Made by a program: the position numbers and the translations under genes. Below, in pieces: positions 45,325 through 53,914 of a DNA stretch of 64,000 bases. The stretch's first letter is position 1, and every line of letters begins with the position of its first letter. The notes beneath the pieces were generated by a model. It was not told the origin of the DNA. It worked only from the letters and a program-made list of their open reading frames with translations, and made no database searches. Source of the stretch: Bacillus massilioanorexius (GTDB lineage Bacteria; Bacillota; Bacilli; Bacillales; DSM-1321); contig NZ_CABKRX010000094.1 of assembly GCF_902374955.1 (NCBI RefSeq), forward strand, positions 62,001 to 126,000, written 5' to 3'.

Positions 45325-46317
45325 TTGAAAATGGTTTCAAATAATGCGGTAATTAAAAACAAGAAAGTTTATGTTAAATCTGGTGCTATGCAGCAACTCT
45401 TAGCTTTTGCAAGTCTTATTATTCTAGTCATCTTCTTTTCTATTTCTTCAAGTAATTTCTTCCAGTTTTCGAATGTTATGGGCATATTAATTTCTACAGC
45501 GGTTACAGGGATCCTCGCTTTAGGAGCGACTTTTGTCATAATTACAGGTGGTATTGATTTATCTGTTGGAACAGTAATGAGTTTATGCTCCGTTATGACA
45601 GGTGTATTTATAACAAATATGGAATTGCCTACAGCAGTAGGAGTTCTATTAGGTATTCTTACAGGTGCATTTTGTGGATTTATGTGTGGCGTTGCGATAG
45701 CGAAGCTAAAGATTCCTCCTTTTATTGCTACTTTAGCAATGATGATGATTGCCAAAGGCTTAGCACTTGTTATCTCCGGGACAAAACCAATCTATTTTAC
45801 CAATACTCCTGAGTTCTCTAAAATTTCCTTAGGATCTATTATCCCAGGTTCTAATATACCAAATGCCGTTTTCATTTTTTTTAGCGTTGCCATTATTGCA
45901 GGAATTATTCTTTCAAAAACGATCGTGGGTCGATATAACTTTGCTTTAGGTAGTAATGAAGAAGCAACACGATTATCAGGTGTAAATGTAGATAAATGGA
46001 AAATTATTATTTATTCAATGGCAGGAATTTTTACCGGCATAGCTGGTGTTCTTATGGCTTCTCGATTAAACTCTGCCCAGCCAGCCCTGGGTATGGGGTA
46101 TGAGTTAGAGGCAATCGCTGCAGTAGTAATTGGAGGTACCTCACTAAGTGGAGGAAAAGGAACAATCCTTGGAACTATCATTGGTGCATTAATAATGAGT
46201 GTATTGACAAACGGACTAAGAATATTGTCAGTGCCACAAGAATGGCAAACTGTCGTAGTTGGTCTAGTTATTATTTTGGCGGTTTATACAGATATTTTAC
46301 GCAGAAATAAAAAGTAA
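45325..46317 (+). CDS. Sugar ABC importer permease, RbsC-type
   Basis: A 330-residue permease with about ten helices. Family signatures are GATFVIITGGIDLSVGTVMSLCSV (about 71-94), IPPFIATLAMMMIAKGLALV, the EAA-like loop ALGSNEEATRLSGVNVDKWK (about 208-227) and AVVIGGTSLSGGKGTILGTIIGALIMSVLTNGL (about 266-298). It starts with TTG 45325, six bases after AAAGGGGG, 27 nt after the ATPase stop. Confidence 0.9.
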   Translation: MKMVSNNAVIKNKKVYVKSGAMQQLLAFASLIILVIFFSISSSNFFQFSNVMGILISTAVTGILALGATFVIITGGIDLSVGTVMSLCSVMTGVFITNMELPTAVGVLLGILTGAFCGFMCGVAIAKLKIPPFIATLAMMMIAKGLALVISGTKPIYFTNTPEFSKISLGSIIPGSNIPNAVFIFFSVAIIAGIILSKTIVGRYNFALGSNEEATRLSGVNVDKWKIIIYSMAGIFTGIAGVLMASRLNSAQPALGMGYELEAIAAVVIGGTSLSGGKGTILGTIIGALIMSVLTNGLRILSVPQEWQTVVVGLVIILAVYTDILRRNKK

Positions 46318-46383
46318 TTTGAAAATGGTATTTTCTCAGTTTAAGAGTTAAATACATTAACCAAAAAAAGGGGAGAATGATTT

Positions 46384-47376
46384 ATGAAGAAAAAGCCATT
46401 TTTACTTATGTTGTTACTTATACTTACATTCGGCTTATTGAGTGCATGCTCTGAGGACAAAGAAAAAAACAAAGATAAGGCGTCAACAAAAGAGTCAAAA
46501 GAAGGAGAAGTATATATTCCTATTATTTCAAAAGGATTTCAGCATCAATTTTGGCAAGCTGTAAAGCAAGGGGCTGAAAAAGCAGCAGATGAGTTCGATG
46601 TGAAAGTAACTTTTGAAGGACCAGAATCAGAATCTCAGGTAGACAAACAGATTGAAATGTTACAGGCTGCATTAGACAAAAATCCAAGTGCAATTGGTTT
46701 TGCTGCGTTAGATAGTCAAGCAGCTATTCCATTATTACAACAGGCCAAAGATAAAAATATCCCAGTTATTGCATTTGATTCAGGTGTAGAAAGTGACATT
46801 CCAGTTGCTACTGCAGCAACAGATAATATGGCTGCTTCAGCAATGGCCGCTGATAAAATGGCGGAGCTGATTGGTGGAAAAGGGAAAATTGCAATGGTTG
46901 TTCATGATCAAACAAGTCGAACTGGAATTGACCGCCGTGATGGATTTAAGAAACAAATTGAATCTAAGTATCCAGATATCGAAATTGTTGACATTCAATA
47001 TGGTGGTGGCGATCATTTGAAATCTACCGATTTAGCTAAAGCTATTTTTCAAGCACACCCAGATGTCAAAGGTTTCTTTGGTTCAAATGAAGGATCTGCA
47101 ATAGGTGTTGTTAATGCTATTAAAGAATTAAAGCAAGAAGGAAAAATTGTAGTAGTAGGATTCGATTCTGGAAAACAACAAATTGACGCTATCAAAGATG
47201 GAACAATGGTAGGTGCTATAACGCAAAATCCAGTAAGCATTGGCTATGAAACTGTAAAAGCTGCTGTTCAAGCAATTAAAGGTGAAAGTGTTGAGAAGAA
47301 TTTAGATACAGGTTTCATGTGGTACGATAAATCAAATATTGACAGTGAGGAAATTAAGGCAGCTATTTACGAATAA
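46384..47376 (+). CDS. Sugar-binding lipoprotein, RbsB-type
   Basis: A 330-residue substrate-binding protein with a lipoprotein signal (LLMLLLILTFGLLSACSE, Cys at about 22) and a charged linker. The mature part is a periplasmic-binding-protein type 1 fold: YIPIISKGFQHQFWQAVKQGAEKAADEFDVKVTF, QIEMLQAALDKNPSAIGFAALD, VIAFDSGVESDIPVATAATDN. These are ribose/galactose-binding features; the ligand is inferred to be L-fucose from its neighbours. Confidence 0.88.
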   Translation: MKKKPFLLMLLLILTFGLLSACSEDKEKNKDKASTKESKEGEVYIPIISKGFQHQFWQAVKQGAEKAADEFDVKVTFEGPESESQVDKQIEMLQAALDKNPSAIGFAALDSQAAIPLLQQAKDKNIPVIAFDSGVESDIPVATAATDNMAASAMAADKMAELIGGKGKIAMVVHDQTSRTGIDRRDGFKKQIESKYPDIEIVDIQYGGGDHLKSTDLAKAIFQAHPDVKGFFGSNEGSAIGVVNAIKELKQEGKIVVVGFDSGKQQIDAIKDGTMVGAITQNPVSIGYETVKAAVQAIKGESVEKNLDTGFMWYDKSNIDSEEIKAAIYE

Positions 47377-47433
47377 AATCGTATGTTTATCGTTAGAATT
47401 CTTTGGATTCTAAACTAATGCAAAGATGAAGGA

Positions 47434-47475
47434 GAGGCTGTCTTAAAGGAGTTCTTGTTGACAGCCTCTTCATTT
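47434..47475 (+). terminator. Hairpin between the importer and fucA
   Basis: GAGGCTGTC pairs with GACAGCCTC around a 17-base loop, followed by TTCATTT, a weak T-tract. It may partly terminate, giving more importer than enzyme message, or protect the upstream transcript. Confidence 0.5.
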
Positions 47476-47531
47476 GTGAATGGTTACATGTATAAGCCAA
47501 AAATAAAAAACTCCATGGAGGTTATAAAACA

Positions 47532-48182
47532 ATGACGGATGTGATTGAACAACTGAAATTATACGCAGAGAAGATTGTTCAAACAGGATTGGTGGTTGGT
47601 GCAGGAGGAAATTTAAGTATGCGTGAAGGTGATTTTATGTATATTTCACCAAGTGGTTTTGATTTACAAGAAATTGAAGATCATCAATGGGTTAAAGTAA
47701 ATATAAAAACGGGAGAGATTTTAAGTAACCTAAAACCTTCCTCAGAGTTATTAATGCATTTAGAATGTTTTCGAAATCGACCTGATATTCAGGCTGTATT
47801 ACATTCTCATCCAAGTTATTCAATAGGTGTTTCTAGTGCAGGACATGAGATTCCTATGTTGTTTCCAGATTTTCCAGCGATGGTTAACCAAGTATCGTAT
47901 CTCGAATATATGATACCTACTACTGATGTATTAGCAAATGCTGTTGCAGATGTGATTAAGGAAAGTGACGTAGTTGTTATGAGAAACCATGGCGTATTAA
48001 CAGTTGGCAAAACATTAAAGGAAGCTTATTTCTTTATGCAACTTATTGAAGAATCTGCAAAGGTTTATACAATTGCATCAACTGTTGGAACTCCGAGAAC
48101 TCTTACTAAACAAGAATGTAAAGCGCTTAGAGAGCTGTCCTCTGAAAAATATCGATCTCAGCTTTTAAAAGATAGCAATTAA
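47532..48182 (+). CDS. fucA: L-fuculose-1-phosphate aldolase FucA
   Basis: FucA splits L-fuculose 1-phosphate into dihydroxyacetone phosphate and L-lactaldehyde. The 216-residue class II aldolase shows GLVVGAGGNLSMREGDFMYISPSGFD (phosphate site, about 19-44), SSELLMHLECF with the catalytic Glu (about 72), VLHSHPSYS with zinc His residues (about 92-96), and VVMRNHGVLTVG with another His. GGAGGTTATAAAACA precedes the ATG. Aldolases for rhamnulose or ribulose phosphate are similar, but the fucose isomerase nearby settles the call. Confidence 0.88.
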   Translation: MTDVIEQLKLYAEKIVQTGLVVGAGGNLSMREGDFMYISPSGFDLQEIEDHQWVKVNIKTGEILSNLKPSSELLMHLECFRNRPDIQAVLHSHPSYSIGVSSAGHEIPMLFPDFPAMVNQVSYLEYMIPTTDVLANAVADVIKESDVVVMRNHGVLTVGKTLKEAYFFMQLIEESAKVYTIASTVGTPRTLTKQECKALRELSSEKYRSQLLKDSN

Positions 48183-48211
48183 TCTAGTAATGGCTGAAAG
48201 GTGGAATATGA

Positions 48212-49699
48212 ATGAAGCATGTATATGCTTTCGATTTAGGGGCATCTAATGGAAGATTAATAATGAGTAGTTTTGATGGAGAAAAATTATACAACGAGGA
48301 AATACATCGCTTTACTAATTTTCCAATACATAAATCAAACAATCTATTCTGGGATTTTCCAGGTATGATTCAAGAATTGAAAAACGGCATGGCAAAAAAA
48401 ATAAGAAACGATTCTATAGAAATAGAAAGCCTTGGAGTAGATTCGTGGGGTGTAGATTTTGGCTTGCTTTCAAAAGAAGGTCATTTGCTTCAAAATCCAA
48501 TGTCATATCGAGATTCTCAATTTATTAATGGAATGGGAGGAGTTCTTACAAACATATCAAAGAGGGATCTATTTCAAAGAACAGGAGTAGAAACGGCGCC
48601 AATAAATACAATTTCGCAATTATATTTTATGAAGCTATATCATCCACATTTATTAGAAGATGCAGATGCCTTACTTCTAACTCCCAACTTAATTAATTAC
48701 TTCTTTACTGGAGAAAAGGTAAACGAGTTTACAATTACTACTACTACACAATTGTATAATTTCGCAGAGAAAAATTGGGATTTTCAATTGCTTCAAAAAC
48801 TAAATCTTCCGACAAAAATCTTAACTCCTATTACAAATTCATCTACGGTTCTTGGGAATACTTTATCACACATTCACGATGATTTAGGAATAAGACCAAT
48901 AAAGGTAATAAATGTAGCAGGACATGATACAGCTTCTGCAGTCGCGGCACTACCTATAGAAAAGAAAAATTCTGTCTTTATGAGCTGTGGCACTTGGACT
49001 TTAATAGGTGTTCAAGTGAAGGATCCAATAGTAACAGATCTATCATTTTTATGGGGATTTACGAATGAAGGAATGATTGACGGGGAGTTTCGTTTACAGA
49101 AGAATAATATGGGTCTTTGGATTCTTCAGCAATGTCGCAAAATTTGGGCAAAAGAGGGGGATACATTTAGCTATACAGAAGAAAATTGTATTCTTCAAAA
49201 CACTACATCTATAAATAGCTTAATAGATCCTGATGATTTTGTCTTTTTTAATCCAGAAAATATGGTGGAAGAGGTACAAGAATATTGTCGGAATCGTAAT
49301 CAAGTTGTACCAGAAAAAAAAGGTGAGATTATTAGATGTGTTCTTGAAAGTTTAGCATTAAAATATCGTTGGATTATAGAAAAGCTTGAGCAAATAACAG
49401 GTGAACAATTATATGGTATTTATATGGGTGGAGGAGGCATTCAAAATGAATGGCTTTGCCAATTTACTGCAAATGCAACAAATCGTCTAGTTCACACAGG
49501 TCCAGTAGAGGCAAGTGCAATCGGAAACGGGTTATCACAATGGATCACGTTGGGAGAGATTAAAAATTTAGATGAAGGAAGGGAGATAGTAAAGAAATCT
49601 TTTTCTACGAAAATATATGTTCCGGAAGATCAGAATGATTGGCAAGAGAAATTTTATACATTTAACAAGCTATTAAAGGAAAGATGGGAGGATGAGTAA
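48212..49699 (+). CDS. FGGY kinase, rhamnulokinase-like, probable L-fuculokinase
   Basis: A 495-residue FGGY carbohydrate kinase. ATP-site features are VYAFDLGASNGRLIMSS (about 3-19), ESLGVDSWGVDFGLL (about 75-89) and the C-terminal GIYMGGGGIQNEWLCQFTANATNR (about 405-428). By sequence it is nearer to rhamnulokinase than to E. coli FucK. Its location between fucA and fucI argues that it phosphorylates L-fuculose at C1. Kinase of this type replacing FucK is common in Gram-positive fucose operons. Its stop is one base from the fucI start. Confidence 0.82.
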   Translation: MKHVYAFDLGASNGRLIMSSFDGEKLYNEEIHRFTNFPIHKSNNLFWDFPGMIQELKNGMAKKIRNDSIEIESLGVDSWGVDFGLLSKEGHLLQNPMSYRDSQFINGMGGVLTNISKRDLFQRTGVETAPINTISQLYFMKLYHPHLLEDADALLLTPNLINYFFTGEKVNEFTITTTTQLYNFAEKNWDFQLLQKLNLPTKILTPITNSSTVLGNTLSHIHDDLGIRPIKVINVAGHDTASAVAALPIEKKNSVFMSCGTWTLIGVQVKDPIVTDLSFLWGFTNEGMIDGEFRLQKNNMGLWILQQCRKIWAKEGDTFSYTEENCILQNTTSINSLIDPDDFVFFNPENMVEEVQEYCRNRNQVVPEKKGEIIRCVLESLALKYRWIIEKLEQITGEQLYGIYMGGGGIQNEWLCQFTANATNRLVHTGPVEASAIGNGLSQWITLGEIKNLDEGREIVKKSFSTKIYVPEDQNDWQEKFYTFNKLLKERWEDE

Positions 49700-49700
49700 G

Positions 49701-51485
49701 ATGAGTAAAAATAGATATATAGGACATTTACCTAAAGTGGGTATTCGACCAACGATTGACGGAAGAAGGAAGGGAGTTCGGGAATCATTAGAAGAAGTAA
49801 CAATGAATCTAGCAAAAGCTGTATCGAATTTATTAAGTGAACAAGTTTTTCATAACAATGGTGAAGCTGTTGAATGTGTGATTGCAGATACATGTATTGG
49901 TGGTGTCGCAGAGGCAGCTCAAGCAGCAGAGAAATTTGCTAGAGAAGGTGTCGGAGTTTCAATTACCGTTACCCCATGTTGGTGTTATGGATCTGAAACT
50001 ATGGATATGAATCCAGAAATACCAAAGGCGGTTTGGGGGTTCAATGGTACAGAACGTCCAGGTGCAGTGTATTTAGCAGCAGTTCTAGCAGGGCATAATC
50101 AAAAGGGCTTGCCAGCATTCGGAATATACGGAAAGGATGTTCAGGATGCTGGAGACACTGAAATACCTGATGATGTAAGAGAGAAACTCATACGATTTAC
50201 GAAGGCAGGATTAGCAGTTGCAATGTTAAAAGGAAAATCATATTTATCGATGGGCTCGGTTTCTATGGGAATTGCAGGAAGTATGGTACAGGAGGATTTT
50301 TTTCAAGATTATTTAGGAATGAGAAATGAGTATGTAGACATGTCAGAATTTATCCGAAGAATGGATAGAGAAATTTATGATCATGATGAATTTGAAAAGG
50401 CAATAGAATGGGTTAAGAGCAACTGCCAGCAAGGAATAGATTTAAATAAACTGAGCTATAAACGAACAGAAGAGCAGTTAGCACAAGATTGGGAAACAAG
50501 TGTGAAAATGACTTTGATAGCTAGAGATTTAATGGTTGGAAATGAGAAGCTCGCTTGTATGGATTATGGAGAAGAGGCATTAGGACATAATGCAATTGCT
50601 GCTGGATTTCAGGGACAAAGGCAATGGACGGACCATTTTCCAAACGGAGATTTTATGGAAGCCATTTTAAATTCCTCATTCGATTGGAATGGTATTCGTG
50701 CTCCTTATATTCTAGCGACAGAAAATGATAGTCTAAATGCAGTAACTATGCTATTTGGTAATCTTTTAACAAATACAGCTCAAGTATTTGCAGATGTCCG
50801 TACTTTTTGGAGTCCAGAAGCAGTTAAAAGAGTAACAGGTTTTGAGCTTGAAGGTATAGCCTCTAATGGTATTATTCATTTAATCAATTCTGGCCCAGCT
50901 GCCTTAGATGGGACAGGGCAACAAACGGTGGATGGAAAGCCTGCGATGAAGCCGTTTTGGAAGATTACAGAGGAAGAAGTAGAAAAATGTTTGAAAGCTA
51001 CTAGTTGGAGACCAGCTTCAACGGAGTATTTTCGTGGTGGTGGATATTCAAGTGATTTTTTGACTCTTGGTAACATGCCGGTGACAATTGCTAGAATCAA
51101 TCTTATAAAAGGTGTTGGTCCAGTTTTGCAACTGGCTGAAGGATACACTGTAGATTTACCTGAGGGGGTTCATCAAACGTTAGATGATCGAACAGATCCA
51201 ACATGGCCAACAACATGGTTTGTTCCACGTTTAACAGGTGAAGGAGCATTTTTCGATGTTTATGATGTTATGAACAACTGGGGTGCTAATCATTGTTCGT
51301 ATAGTTACGGTCATATTGGAGCAGATTTGATTACTTTAGCCTCGATGCTTCGAATTCCAGTAAATATGCATAATGTCGCAGAGGATAAAGTTTTCAGACC
51401 GAGTTCGTGGAGTATGTTTGGGACTAAAGACAAAGAAGGTGCTGACTATAGAGCATGTCAAACATATGGACCACTTTATAAGTAA
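49701..51485 (+). CDS. fucI: L-fucose isomerase FucI
   Basis: FucI converts L-fucose to L-fuculose (and D-arabinose to D-ribulose) using Mn2+. The 594-residue protein is full length: LPKVGIRPTIDGRRKGVRESLEE at the N-terminus, CVIADTCIGGVAEAAQAAEKF, MGSVSMGIAGSMVQ, the metal Glu/Asp region LACMDYGEEALGHNAIAAGFQGQRQWTDHFPNGDF (about 285-320), and NWGANHCSYSYGHIGADL (about 530) with the metal His. ATG 49701 leaves ten bases after GGGAGG; the ATG at 49692 is too close. A terminator follows. Confidence 0.95.
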   Translation: MSKNRYIGHLPKVGIRPTIDGRRKGVRESLEEVTMNLAKAVSNLLSEQVFHNNGEAVECVIADTCIGGVAEAAQAAEKFAREGVGVSITVTPCWCYGSETMDMNPEIPKAVWGFNGTERPGAVYLAAVLAGHNQKGLPAFGIYGKDVQDAGDTEIPDDVREKLIRFTKAGLAVAMLKGKSYLSMGSVSMGIAGSMVQEDFFQDYLGMRNEYVDMSEFIRRMDREIYDHDEFEKAIEWVKSNCQQGIDLNKLSYKRTEEQLAQDWETSVKMTLIARDLMVGNEKLACMDYGEEALGHNAIAAGFQGQRQWTDHFPNGDFMEAILNSSFDWNGIRAPYILATENDSLNAVTMLFGNLLTNTAQVFADVRTFWSPEAVKRVTGFELEGIASNGIIHLINSGPAALDGTGQQTVDGKPAMKPFWKITEEEVEKCLKATSWRPASTEYFRGGGYSSDFLTLGNMPVTIARINLIKGVGPVLQLAEGYTVDLPEGVHQTLDDRTDPTWPTTWFVPRLTGEGAFFDVYDVMNNWGANHCSYSYGHIGADLITLASMLRIPVNMHNVAEDKVFRPSSWSMFGTKDKEGADYRACQTYGPLYK

Positions 51486-51522
51486 TAGTAAGGGTTTTTA
51501 GTAGAAGTTTTTATGAATGAAG

Positions 51523-51565
51523 AGTCTCAATTATTAATAATACAATTATAATTGGGACTTTTTTC
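51523..51565 (+). terminator. Terminator after fucI
   Basis: AGTCTCAATTAT pairs with ATAATTGGGACT (one G-T) and ends in TTTTTT. It closes the fucose enzyme operon. Confidence 0.85.
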
Positions 51566-51642
51566 GCTTTGTTCGCAATGATTGACGTTCAGTTAGATAA
51601 TAAAGATACCAATCAAAATTGTCATTTTTATTCTAATCTAGT

Positions 51643-51825
51643 TTATGTAGTTGTTTTGGGTTTTAGAAATGGATAACCAATGCTATGTATGACAAAGTAA
51701 ATTCCTGCGAAACAAAGGCAGCTTACAATTAAATTCTCTTCTAGTAGAATAAAGTTTTTTTCTAGTAAATCATGAACTATATAAGAAACTAATAGAGTGA
51801 GAAATACGCCTCCTTTACTTTGCTT
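51643..51825 (-). pseudogene. Possible remnant of a small membrane protein gene
   Basis: On the minus strand about 60 codons are open after AAAGGAGG, reading GGVFLTLLVSYIVHDLLEKN then FILLEENLIVSCLCFAGIYF and ending in GYPFLKPKTTT. It looks like two membrane helices and the frame ends cleanly with TAA at 51643, but there is no ATG, GTG or TTG at a sensible distance from the ribosome site. It may be a decayed gene or use an unusual start. I see nothing else in 51566-52128. Confidence 0.3.
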
Positions 51826-52128
51826 CTAAAAGGAACTATATAATACTTTAGATCAGTACAAAACTATCACCTCATTTCATAATGTCCTATTCTTTTCTAC
51901 TTTATGACAACAAAGCACCAAACAATTCAAAAATAGTAAATTATTTGAATTTATATAGCGGTTCAATAGTATACATTACAAGAGCTTTGAATATTGCTTT
52001 TTTAAAGATAAAAAACTCTTAAGATGAAAAAATCGCTTCATTTAATCTGGAGAAATGTCATTATTAACATGTGAATTTTAAACCATATTTTTAATGAACT
52101 TTGTAGATGAAGAAAGGAGGACAATTTA

Positions 52129-53805
52129 ATGGAGAAGAAGTATACGATTGGTATCGACTATGGTACAGAATCAGCTAGAGTTGTACTTGTGGATCTTATA
52201 AATGGTAATGTAATTAGTAATGAAATAATGAATTACAAACATGGAGTAATAGTAGATGAGCTACCATCTGGAGAACTTCTTGAAGCGGATTGGGCTCTTC
52301 AAGATCCAAATGATTATTTGAAAGTGCTATCTATAACTGTACCAAGTGTCATAAAGAAATCGAATGTAAAAGCAGAAAATATTATTGGTATTGGAATTGA
52401 TTTTACAGCCTCCACGATTTTGCCTTTGGATGGATTAGGAAATCCATTGTGTTTTCATAACAAGTGGAAGAATAATCCTCATAGCTGGGTGAAGCTTTGG
52501 AAACATCATGCGGCTCATAAGGAAGCGGATTATATGACCCAAATTGCTTTAGAGAGAAAGGAATCATTTTTGCAATATTATGGAGGGAAAATTTCTTCAG
52601 AGTGGATGTTTCCAAAAATATTACAAGTTTTAAGAGAAGCACCTGAAGTTTTTGAAGAAACCGATTTATTTATGGAGGCGTGTGATTGGATTACTTATCG
52701 TTTAACAAATCAATTAGTTAGGAGTAGTAATACAAGTGGTTATAAAGCATTATGGAATAAAAAAGATGGTTATCCAAGCACAGCTTATTTTAAACAGGTA
52801 CATCATCAACTCGAAAATATTATCGAGACAAAAATGAGAGGTACTGTAAAGACAATTGGTAGTAGAGCAGGACAATTAGTAACTGAAATGGCTGAGTTAA
52901 TGGGACTCATTCCTGGAATAGATGTTTCTGTAGGAATTATTGATGCTCATGCTGGTGTTGCAGCAGTTGGAGCTATTTATCCTGGTCAATTTGTAATGAC
53001 TATTGGAACTTCAACATGCCACATGTACATTTCCAAAGAACAATCGGTCGTTGATGGGATATGTGGAATGGTAGCTGATGGGATTATTCCAGGTTATATT
53101 AGCTATGAAACAGGACAGGTTGCAGTCGGTGATTCTTTTGCATGGTTTTTAGAACATGGAGTACCAAGTTATTTGAAAGAAGAAGCAAACGAAAAGAATA
53201 TTCAGTTACATGAGCTATTAGAGAATAAAGCAAGTCAGTTGTTCCCTGGACAATCAGGGTTACTTGCACTAGATTGGTGGAATGGTAATCGTTCTATTTT
53301 GGTAGATGCCCATTTAACTGGTGCTATTATTGGTTTTACTCTAAATACTAGACCAGAAGAAGTATATAGAGCCATGCTTGAGGCCACTGCATTTGGGACA
53401 AGAAAAATTATTGAAAGTCTCGAAAAGAAACAACTAAAGGTAAATGAAATATTTGCTTGTGGTGGAATTCCTCAGAAAAATAGGCTCTTATTGCAAGTGT
53501 ATGCAGATGTAACAAATCGTACAATTAAAGTAGCCTCTTCAAAAGAAACGATTGCTCTTGGGGCTTCTATGTATGCTGCAGTTGCTGCTGGAGAAAAAAA
53601 GGGAGGATTTAACTCCATTGAAAATGCTGCTAAGTTAATGGCGAAAGTACATGAGGACATCATTAAACCAATTCCTGAAAACGTGGAAAAATATAATCAA
53701 CTTTATCAATATTATTTACAGCTTCATGATTATTTTGGAAAAAATCATTCTACACTGATGCATGGGCTTAAAAATTTAAAGAGTAAATCGTATGAACAAC
53801 TATGA
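52129..53805 (+). CDS. araB: FGGY kinase, ribulokinase-like
   Basis: A 558-residue ribulokinase-type kinase. The start KYTIGIDYGTESARVVLVDLINGNV and GIGIDFTASTILPLDGLG are AraB-like, as are MTIGTSTCHMYISKE (about 285-299) and the long acidic linker LPSGELLEADWALQDPNDY. AraB phosphorylates L- or D-ribulose at C5. No araA or araD lies near. FucI also makes D-ribulose from D-arabinose, so this kinase could take that product. The gene has its own AAAGGAGG site and lies 640 nt after fucI. Symbol by similarity only. Confidence 0.72.
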   Translation: MEKKYTIGIDYGTESARVVLVDLINGNVISNEIMNYKHGVIVDELPSGELLEADWALQDPNDYLKVLSITVPSVIKKSNVKAENIIGIGIDFTASTILPLDGLGNPLCFHNKWKNNPHSWVKLWKHHAAHKEADYMTQIALERKESFLQYYGGKISSEWMFPKILQVLREAPEVFEETDLFMEACDWITYRLTNQLVRSSNTSGYKALWNKKDGYPSTAYFKQVHHQLENIIETKMRGTVKTIGSRAGQLVTEMAELMGLIPGIDVSVGIIDAHAGVAAVGAIYPGQFVMTIGTSTCHMYISKEQSVVDGICGMVADGIIPGYISYETGQVAVGDSFAWFLEHGVPSYLKEEANEKNIQLHELLENKASQLFPGQSGLLALDWWNGNRSILVDAHLTGAIIGFTLNTRPEEVYRAMLEATAFGTRKIIESLEKKQLKVNEIFACGGIPQKNRLLLQVYADVTNRTIKVASSKETIALGASMYAAVAAGEKKGGFNSIENAAKLMAKVHEDIIKPIPENVEKYNQLYQYYLQLHDYFGKNHSTLMHGLKNLKSKSYEQL

Positions 53806-53914
53806 ATCTTTCGCTAGGCTTCTTAACCAATTCAGTTATGGACAAATATCCAAATGTTTAAGTCATCAATAAAATAACCTATAAAGTATGCAATATTGTA
53901 AGGAGGTTATTTTA

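Noticed and set aside
45369..45755. Minus-strand frame of 128 codons inside the sugar permease
   Set aside because: Shadow of the RbsC-like coding sequence; no start signal or family features.
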